This document shows, in pieces, positions 58,763 to 64,000 of a DNA stretch of 64,000 nucleotides. Position 1 is the first letter of the stretch. Every line of letters begins with the position of its first letter. A model generated the notes under the pieces. That model was not told the DNA's origin and searched no databases. It saw only the letters and a program-made list of their open reading frames with translations. Position numbers and translations under genes: made by a program. This stretch comes from Parvimonas sp. oral taxon 393 str. F0440 (GTDB lineage: Bacteria > Bacillota > Clostridia > Tissierellales > Peptoniphilaceae): NCBI GenBank assembly GCA_000223315.2, contig AFUS01000005.1:62001-126000 (forward strand), in the 5' to 3' direction.

Positions 58763-59941
58763 CTATATTAACTCTTTGATTTCGTCCACCTTATCTAATT
58801 TTTCCCAAGGTAAATCTAAATCATTTCTTCCAAAATGTCCATAAGCGGCAATTTGACGATATATTGGTCTTCTTAAATCTAAAATATCAATAATTGCAGC
58901 AGGTCTTAAATCAAATACTTTATTTATTATTTCAATTATTTTATCATCAGAAATTTTTCCTGTTCCAAAAGTATCAACATAAATAGAAAGAGGCTTAGCC
59001 ACCCCAATAGCATAAGAAATTCCTATTTCTAATTTTTCACATATTCCACTTGCAACAATATTTTTAGCAATATATCTTGCCATATATGCTCCTGATCTGT
59101 CAACCTTTGTTGGATCCTTCCCAGAGAATGCTCCCCCACCATGTCTTCCAAATCCACCATAAGTATCAACAATTAATTTTCTTCCAGTTAAACCGGAATC
59201 GCCCATAGGTCCACCGATTTCAAATCTTCCTGTAGGGTTCACATATATTTTAGTATTCTCATCAATTAAATGTTCTGGTATTACTTCATCAATAACCAAT
59301 TCTTTAATATCTTTTTCAATTTGTTCAGTTTTAACAGAAGGCCCATGTTGTGTAGAAACTACTATAGCTTCTATTCTTGTAGGAGTACCATCAATATATT
59401 CAACTGTTACTTGGCTCTTTCCATCAGGTCTTAAATAAGCTAATATATCATTTTTTCTAACATAAGCTAATCTTTTTGTCAATTTATGAGCCAAAGTAAT
59501 TGGTAAAGGCATAAATTCATCTGTTTCTGTACAAGCATAACCGAACATCATACCTTGATCTCCTGCTCCAACTGAATTATATTTATCTTCATTTCCTTTT
59601 TTATATTCTAAAGCACTGTCAACTCCTAATGCAATATCTCTTGACTGTTCATTTATACTTGTTAAAACTGAACAAGTTGATGCATCAAAACCAAATTTTG
59701 CTCTAGTATATCCTATTTCCTTTAAAACATTTCTTACAATACTTTGTATATCAACATACTTAGAAGTTGTTATTTCTCCAACAACCATAACAATTCCTGT
59801 AGTAGTTAAAGTTTCACATGCAACTCTTGCAACTGGATCAACCTTTAAAATCTCATCTAAAATAGCATCAGATACCTGATCACAAATTTTATCTGGATGA
59901 CCTTCAGTTACAGATTCAGATGTAAATAATATTTTTTTCAT
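58763..59941 (-). CDS. metK: S-adenosylmethionine synthetase
   Basis: Makes SAM from methionine and ATP. The 392-aa protein starts [21 protein letters not shown] at an ATG with AAGGAGG 6 bases upstream. [22 protein letters not shown], and [18 protein letters not shown] are the family hallmarks. In the raw sequence the frame runs on from ispF without a stop, but a missing base in T5 59957-59961 explains this. No SAM riboswitch is seen, since the gene follows ispF directly. Confidence 0.95.
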   Translation of the reverse strand: MKKILFTSESVTEGHPDKICDQVSDAILDEILKVDPVARVACETLTTTGIVMVVGEITTSKYVDIQSIVRNVLKEIGYTRAKFGFDASTCSVLTSINEQSRDIALGVDSALEYKKGNEDKYNSVGAGDQGMMFGYACTETDEFMPLPITLAHKLTKRLAYVRKNDILAYLRPDGKSQVTVEYIDGTPTRIEAIVVSTQHGPSVKTEQIEKDIKELVIDEVIPEHLIDENTKIYVNPTGRFEIGGPMGDSGLTGRKLIVDTYGGFGRHGGGAFSGKDPTKVDRSGAYMARYIAKNIVASGICEKLEIGISYAIGVAKPLSIYVDTFGTGKISDDKIIEIINKVFDLRPAAIIDILDLRRPIYRQIAAYGHFGRNDLDLPWEKLDKVDEIKELI

Positions 59942-59951
59942 CTTTACCTCC

Positions 59952-60424
59952 TTAAATTTTTCAAGTAACACAACTGCATGAGATGAAATTCCTTCCTCTC
60001 TACCTTCAAAACCCAGATGTTCAGTTGTAGTTGCTTTGACACTTATATTTTCAATATCAGTTTCTAAAACTTTAGCTATATTTTTTCTCATTTCTAAAAT
60101 ATAACCTGAAAGTTTAGGTTTTTGAGCACATATAACACTATCAACATTTCCAATTTTATATCCCTTTTCTTTCATAAGCCTAACAACTTCTTTAGTCATT
60201 ATTAGAGAGCTTATATCTTTATATTTAGGGTCATTATCAGGAAATAATTTTCCAATATCACCTAAACATAATGCTCCAATTATAGCATCATTTATTGCAT
60301 GAACTAAAACATCTGCATCACTATGTCCTAAAAGACCTTTAGAATGCTCTATTTTAACTCCACCAATTATCAAATCTCTACCAACAACTAACTCATGAAC
60401 ATCAAATCCAAGTCCAATTCTCAT
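59952..60424 (-). CDS. ispF: 2-C-methyl-D-erythritol 2,4-cyclodiphosphate synthase (stop lost by a base deletion)
   Basis: Fifth enzyme of the MEP isoprenoid pathway. [12 protein letters not shown] (metal ligands Asp8 and His10), [13 protein letters not shown] and the late [19 protein letters not shown] are present. With one base added to T5 59957-59961 the protein ends LLEKI at a TAA (59952-59954), for 157 aa, the normal IspF length. Without it the frame reads on into metK. It begins 1 base after ispD. Confidence 0.93.
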
Positions 60425-60425
60425 A

Positions 60426-61112
60426 TTAAATGCCTCTTTCTAATAATATTCTTGCATAATTAATATCTTCTATTGTTGTTATTTTTATATTTGAATATTC
60501 ACCTTCAACAAGTTTTATTCTTACATTTAATTTTTCAACTATAGAAGCATCATCAGTAACAAAACCATTTTCTTCAAAAAATTTCTTATATCCCTCTAAA
60601 ATTATATTCTTTTCAAAAGCTTGAGGAGTTTGAATATTATATAATGAACGCCTATCAGGAGTAGAAACCACTTCTAAATCAGAGGAAATAATCTTCACAG
60701 TATCCTTAGCTTTTACACCGGTGATAACAGCTTTATAATTACTCAATTCATTTATAACATTTAAAATAGTTTTCTTACTTATAAGCGGTCTAGCTCCATC
60801 ATGACAGATAACAAAATTTGAATCATTTGATACTTCTTGTAATCCATTAAAAGTAGACTCTTCTCTTGAAGAGCCTCCTTCAACTAATTTAATATTTAAA
60901 GAAACACTTTTTATAATATTATTAAAATAATTAAAAAATTCTTTTTTTGTCACTAAAACAATCTCATAAATTTCAGGTATATCAACAAAAGCATTAATAG
61001 TTCTCTCAATAACAGATTGTCCACATAAATCTAAAAATATTTTATTTGTCCTTAATCCCATCCTATTTGAGGAACCAGCTGCAACAATTACAACAGAAAT
61101 TTGTTTTGCCAT
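60426..61112 (-). CDS. ispD: 2-C-methyl-D-erythritol 4-phosphate cytidylyltransferase
   Basis: Third enzyme of the MEP pathway, 228 aa. CTP-binding [20 protein letters not shown], the HDGARPLIS motif and the late [11 protein letters not shown] are present. Adjacent ispF confirms IspD rather than TarI; the TarI paralogue is at 33650-34357. A TACAAT -10 lies about 25 bases before its ATG on the minus strand. Confidence 0.93.
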   Translation of the reverse strand: MAKQISVVIVAAGSSNRMGLRTNKIFLDLCGQSVIERTINAFVDIPEIYEIVLVTKKEFFNYFNNIIKSVSLNIKLVEGGSSREESTFNGLQEVSNDSNFVICHDGARPLISKKTILNVINELSNYKAVITGVKAKDTVKIISSDLEVVSTPDRRSLYNIQTPQAFEKNIILEGYKKFFEENGFVTDDASIVEKLNVRIKLVEGEYSNIKITTIEDINYARILLERGI

Positions 61113-61321
61113 AATTTCACCTCGACTTATATTGTACCATATTTGAAAGTAATTTTCTATAATTTATCGTAAAATTTATGAGTTTAGTATATATTTCACA
61201 TATAGTTTATTTTAAATAATTAAAGTACATACATATTTTTTCAAAAATTTTTTTATTAAAATAAATATATCTAACACTTCATCTTAACTTAATTCATTAA
61301 ATTATTTTTTATTTTTCAACA

Positions 61322-61347
61322 AAAAAGCGATGAATAATCATCGCCTT
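61322..61347 (-). terminator. Terminator of the rhodanese lipoprotein gene
   Basis: GCGATGA (61327-61333) pairs with TCATCGC (61338-61344) and is followed on the minus strand by TTTTTTGTTG. The rest of 61113-61325 is AT-rich spacer in which nothing else was recognised. Confidence 0.85.
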
Positions 61348-61365
61348 TAAAATTGTCTTATTGTC

Positions 61366-61790
61366 TTATTTTACAAGATCATATTTATATTGTTTTACAC
61401 CTTGTGCATTACTTACATTAGTGTATCCTAATTTTTTTAATTTTTCAAAAGCTTGTGAACTTCTGTTTGCAGTGTTACAATAAACAATAATTTTTGCATC
61501 TTTTTTAGGAACTTTAGCTTCAATATCTTTTTCAATAGTTTCTAATGGAATATTTATAGCATCTTTAATATGTCCTTCATTATATTGTTCAGCAACTCTA
61601 ACATCTATTACAGTAGCACCTTTCTTTTGTTCTTCTAAAACTGTTTCACCTTTCATTAAATCAGATGCTTTTTTATCATCTTTCTTTTCAGTTTGCTTTT
61701 CAGCTGGTTTATTTTCAGACTTTGCTCCACAACCAACTAAAGTTGTTGCTGTTACTAATGATAAAAGTAACATTTTTGATAATTTTTCAT
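61366..61790 (-). CDS. Rhodanese-domain lipoprotein (frame broken at 61783-61787)
   Basis: The repaired 141-aa product begins MKKLSKMLLLSLVTATTLVGC, a lipoprotein signal with lipobox TLVGC. A Lys/Glu-rich linker is followed by one rhodanese domain (about 50-140) with VIDVRVAEQYNEGHIKDAINI and the active-site loop YCNTANRSSQAF carrying the catalytic Cys. It should act outside the membrane as a sulfur transferase or persulfide carrier. The ATG at 61790 has AGGAGG. One base is missing in T5 61783-61787, directly after the second codon. Confidence 0.87.
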
Positions 61791-61890
61791 CAATTTACCT
61801 CCTAAATTTTAGTCAATAAGATAATACCATACATTCTAAAATATGTAAAATAGTTTTTTCTTATCAATTCAGTTTATTAATAAGTTTTTT

Positions 61891-63102
61891 CTATATAACA
61901 ATGTTTTTTATGTTATTAGTTATATTTTCCCAACTAAATTGAATAATTTTACTAGAAAAATCTCTTTCAAAATTATTATCATATAAGTTAATTATCTGAT
62001 TTTCTAAACCTATACTCAGTCTTTGAATATAGTCATCTACCTCACTATCAGCTACTTTATCTGTATCAAACAATTTAGGCATTTTTACAAACTCAATATT
62101 TTTAGACTTTACTATATCTTCCCCAACAAAATCAATAAAATTTTCAAGTTCATTCATAACAACTTTTAATCCGCATGCAATTGCTTCTATCGTAACAAGT
62201 GAAAGTCCTTCATAAAAAGACGGCATTATAAAAATATCACATGATCTAAACAAATCAGATATTTCTTTCTTGCTCATATAACCATATAATTTAACTTTAT
62301 CAGATAATTTTTTTGAAAACTCAATTATTTCTTTACATTCTTCTCCTGTTCCGTTTCCTGCTAAAATTAATTCTACATTATATTTATCTTTTATTTTTTC
62401 AAAAGCTTTAAGTAGATATATAACTCCCTTAGCTCTGCTAAATTTTCCTGCATATATTAGCTTTATTTTAGAATTTCTATCATATATTTTTTCTTTATCA
62501 TCATAGTAGAAATCAGTATCATATCCACCACCAATAACATAAACTTTATCTTTATTAAAATTAAAGACTTTTTCTATTTCATACTTTTGTTTTTCCGATA
62601 AGGCAAAAATACCATCAAGTTTTGGAATATTAGCTATTATAAAGTCTTTATGAATATCATTTTTATAAAGTTGTCTTAAATCTGTTCCATGACAAAAAGC
62701 AAAAATTTTACAGTTCAAATTAAGACTTGCTACAATAGATGTCATTATGTATAAATGATTTGTAAAAATGATATCAGGATTAAATTCCTCAACAATTTTT
62801 ATTATTTTATTTTTAAAAACTTCAATATATTTCTCTAATTTTTCTCCCACTAAATCAGAGAATAGAAAAGACTCATATGGCATTACATCACTCATACCAA
62901 CTACTGGAAAAGGTAATTCGTCACTTTTAAATTTTATTATTTCAACATCATTAAAATTTACATCAATAACATCATCTGAATTCATTGCACAAACAACTTT
63001 TTGAATATAATTCATAGACTTAAAATTTTTATATACTTCTGTTAAATATATACCACTCCCAGTCTTTGATGGATACTGACTAATTAAATGTAAAATTTTC
63101 AA
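61891..63102 (-). CDS. Glycosyltransferase family 4
   Basis: A GT-B fold transferase of about 403 aa. The N-terminal domain begins LKILHLISQYPSKTGSGIYL, with FAFCHGTDLRQLYKND. The C-terminal donor domain has LIYAGKFSRAKGVIYLLKAF and the E-X7-E motif in PSFYEGLSLVTIEAIACG. The TTG at 63102 is chosen because AAGGAG lies 8 bases upstream. It stands alone, far from the polymer locus, with intact frame. Acceptor and donor are unknown. A glycolipid or cell-wall sugar role is possible. Confidence 0.85.
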   Translation of the reverse strand: MKILHLISQYPSKTGSGIYLTEVYKNFKSMNYIQKVVCAMNSDDVIDVNFNDVEIIKFKSDELPFPVVGMSDVMPYESFLFSDLVGEKLEKYIEVFKNKIIKIVEEFNPDIIFTNHLYIMTSIVASLNLNCKIFAFCHGTDLRQLYKNDIHKDFIIANIPKLDGIFALSEKQKYEIEKVFNFNKDKVYVIGGGYDTDFYYDDKEKIYDRNSKIKLIYAGKFSRAKGVIYLLKAFEKIKDKYNVELILAGNGTGEECKEIIEFSKKLSDKVKLYGYMSKKEISDLFRSCDIFIMPSFYEGLSLVTIEAIACGLKVVMNELENFIDFVGEDIVKSKNIEFVKMPKLFDTDKVADSEVDDYIQRLSIGLENQIINLYDNNFERDFSSKIIQFSWENITNNIKNIVI

Positions 63103-63201
63103 TTTAATAACTCTCCTTAAATACAACTATACAATACAATTAAAAGACATAATATTAGTTTGTGACTTTGTTTTAATTATATCATATTATTATTAAATTG
63201 T

Positions 63202-63225
63202 AAAAAAAAAAGCTCCACACGGAGC
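63202..63225 (-). terminator. Terminator of rpsT
   Basis: GCTCC-ACAC-GGAGC (63212-63225) is followed on the minus strand by ten T residues. Confidence 0.9.
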
Positions 63226-63257
63226 AAATATAATGTGTTGGATCCATACACACTATA

Positions 63258-63530
63258 TTATGCTTGTGTTGAAGCATCATGTAATTTTTTACTTAATTTG
63301 CTAACTTTTTTCGCAGCAGCATTTTTATGAAATACGCTGTTTGTTGTAGCTTGTTTAAGTCTCTTATCAATTTTTCTTAGTAATTCATTAGCTATTTCTA
63401 AATTATTTTCTTCTACAGCTAATTCGAATTTTTTAATATAAGTTTTAATTTCAGATTTTCTACTTTTATTTTTAAGAGTTTGTTTTTTTGTAACATCAAT
63501 TCTCTTAAGTGCTGATTTAATATTTGCCAT
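63258..63530 (-). CDS. rpsT: 30S ribosomal protein S20
   Basis: Small-subunit protein that binds 16S rRNA helices, 90 aa. It has the basic N-terminal helix MANIKSALKRIDVTKKQ, KNKSRKSEIKTYIKKFE, and the conserved C-terminal HKNAAAKKVSKLSKKL. The ATG at 63530 follows AGGAGGTG; a GTG at 63539 lies inside that site and is not used. It has a consensus promoter and its own terminator. Confidence 0.96.
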   Translation of the reverse strand: MANIKSALKRIDVTKKQTLKNKSRKSEIKTYIKKFELAVEENNLEIANELLRKIDKRLKQATTNSVFHKNAAAKKVSKLSKKLHDASTQA

Positions 63531-63560
63531 TTTTTTCACCTCCTCAAAAATAACAGTAAT

Positions 63561-63589
63561 ATTATACTATAAATGTATTAACTTTTCAA
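63561..63589 (-). promoter_or_regulatory. Promoter of rpsT
   Basis: Minus strand TTGAAA (63584-63589), 17-bp spacer, TATAAT (63561-63566). The start of transcription would lie very near the ribosome binding site. Confidence 0.8.
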
Positions 63590-63675
63590 GTCTTTTTAAT
63601 AAATATTTTTAGGTTTATCTACATACAAACTAATTTGTAGATATTTTTACAATACCTATATAAATAAATAAAAAA

Positions 63676-63699
63676 AACTGTGAATATACATCCACAGTT
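63676..63699 (-). terminator. Terminator of polC
   Basis: AACTGTG (63676-63682) pairs with CACAGTT (63693-63699), followed on the minus strand by a T run. It lies 7 bases after the polC stop. Confidence 0.85.
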
Positions 63700-63705
63700 C
63701 AAATA

Positions 63706-64000
63706 TTACATTAAATCAAATAAACTTACTTGATTTGTTTGCTGTAAGTTATTTAAAACTCCATGTTCTTTTAAAGATTCTAAAGCATTTTTATTAATTT
63801 TTGTTCTCTCTTGAAAATCTTCAATAGATATAAATGGTAATTTTCTAACTTCTTCATATATTGATGTTGAGTTAACATCACTTACAAAGTCCAAAGCTCT
63901 AAAAGGAGGTAAGATTTTTCCTTTTCCATCAAGTAAAAATCTTGATGCATCAGACCTTTCTAAATCTACCTTACTAGCAACAATGCCTCTTAAATACATT
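63706..64000 (-). CDS. polC: DNA polymerase III PolC, C-terminal end (5' part outside the window)
   Basis: The last about 98 residues of the Gram-positive-type replicative polymerase are visible: DLERSDASRFLLDGKGKILPPF, then FISIEDFQERTKINKNALESL and the very end EHGVLNNLQQTNQVSLF, which closely follows the usual PolC C terminus. The helix-hairpin-helix segment between them matches the family less well than the ends. The gene continues beyond base 64000. Confidence 0.88.
   Translation of the reverse strand, partial: MYLRGIVASKVDLERSDASRFLLDGKGKILPPFRALDFVSDVNSTSIYEEVRKLPFISIEDFQERTKINKNALESLKEHGVLNNLQQTNQVSLFDLM

Noticed and set aside
58763-60424. IspF-MetK fusion protein of 553 aa
   Set aside because: One base added to the T5 run at 59957-59961 gives a normal IspF stop and leaves AAGGAGG correctly spaced before the metK ATG. 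The join is a sequencing loss like the others.

Overview
This window is AT-rich (roughly 28-30% G+C by eye) and has a low-G+C Gram-positive gene set: PolC and DnaE both present, FloA, CvfB, a CtsR operator, ClpB, a K+-type membrane pyrophosphatase, GrdX and YedF, with strong AAGGAGG ribosome binding sites. Together with fermentative-anaerobe markers this suggests an anaerobic Firmicute of the Tissierellia/Peptoniphilaceae type (Parvimonas-like). That placement is inference from gene content, not a database result. No tRNA, rRNA, IS element, prophage or CRISPR array was seen.

Layout. 1-3213 (-): rsmD-coaD-coiled-coil-phoH-ybeY-dgkA. 3481-6240 (+): two overlapping mgtE magnesium transporter genes. 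6352-7288: a LexA/HdiR-like self-cleaving repressor divergent from a 43-residue single-pass membrane peptide, with matching operator-like repeats over both promoters. 7438-8046 (+): maf. 8118-14877 (-): the translation/transcription operon rimP-nusA-rnpM-infB-rbfA-nrnA-truB, preceded by a consensus promoter and a leader hairpin. 15005-23462 (-): yajC, recJ, relA, dtd, an MBL hydrolase, and a GlpA-like/FAD/DUF1667 oxidoreductase trio. 23616-27252 (-): dnaJ-like and clpB behind a perfect CtsR box. 27495-28094 (+): yedF. 28136-36062 (-): an eight-gene surface glycopolymer locus (priming sugar transferase, GT2, TarI, TarJ, LicD, GT4, Wzy, Wzz) that points to a ribitol-phosphate-containing polymer. 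36124-42221 (-): dnaE-pfkA-pyk. 42342-50249: grdX, a CBS-domain membrane protein, hppA, secG, a prepilin peptidase, a parvulin, cvfB, an array of three 62-bp palindromes, and a lipoprotein of unknown function. 50345-57446: floA with a decapeptide-repeat partner, an orphan RsbW-like kinase, rodA, alr, an acpS-nnrD fusion, and a second alarmone-synthetase-type protein. 57544-64000 (-): patB, ispD-ispF-metK, a rhodanese lipoprotein, a GT4, rpsT and the 3' end of polC.

A dominant property of the sequence is that about 37 reading-frame breaks in 22 genes can each be repaired by adding one base to an A/T homopolymer. Essential genes (infB, dnaE, ispF) are affected, and all the breaks go in the same direction. 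This is best read as systematic homopolymer under-calling, not pseudogene formation. The CDS spans below join the broken pieces and quote repaired lengths. The apparent ispF-metK fusion disappears under the same correction, whereas the acpS-nnrD fusion does not.

The most interesting candidates are the repressor/43-aa membrane peptide switch (6352-7288), the three palindromes at 49063-49301, the decapeptide-repeat protein next to flotillin (50345-50858), and the AcpS-NnrD fusion.
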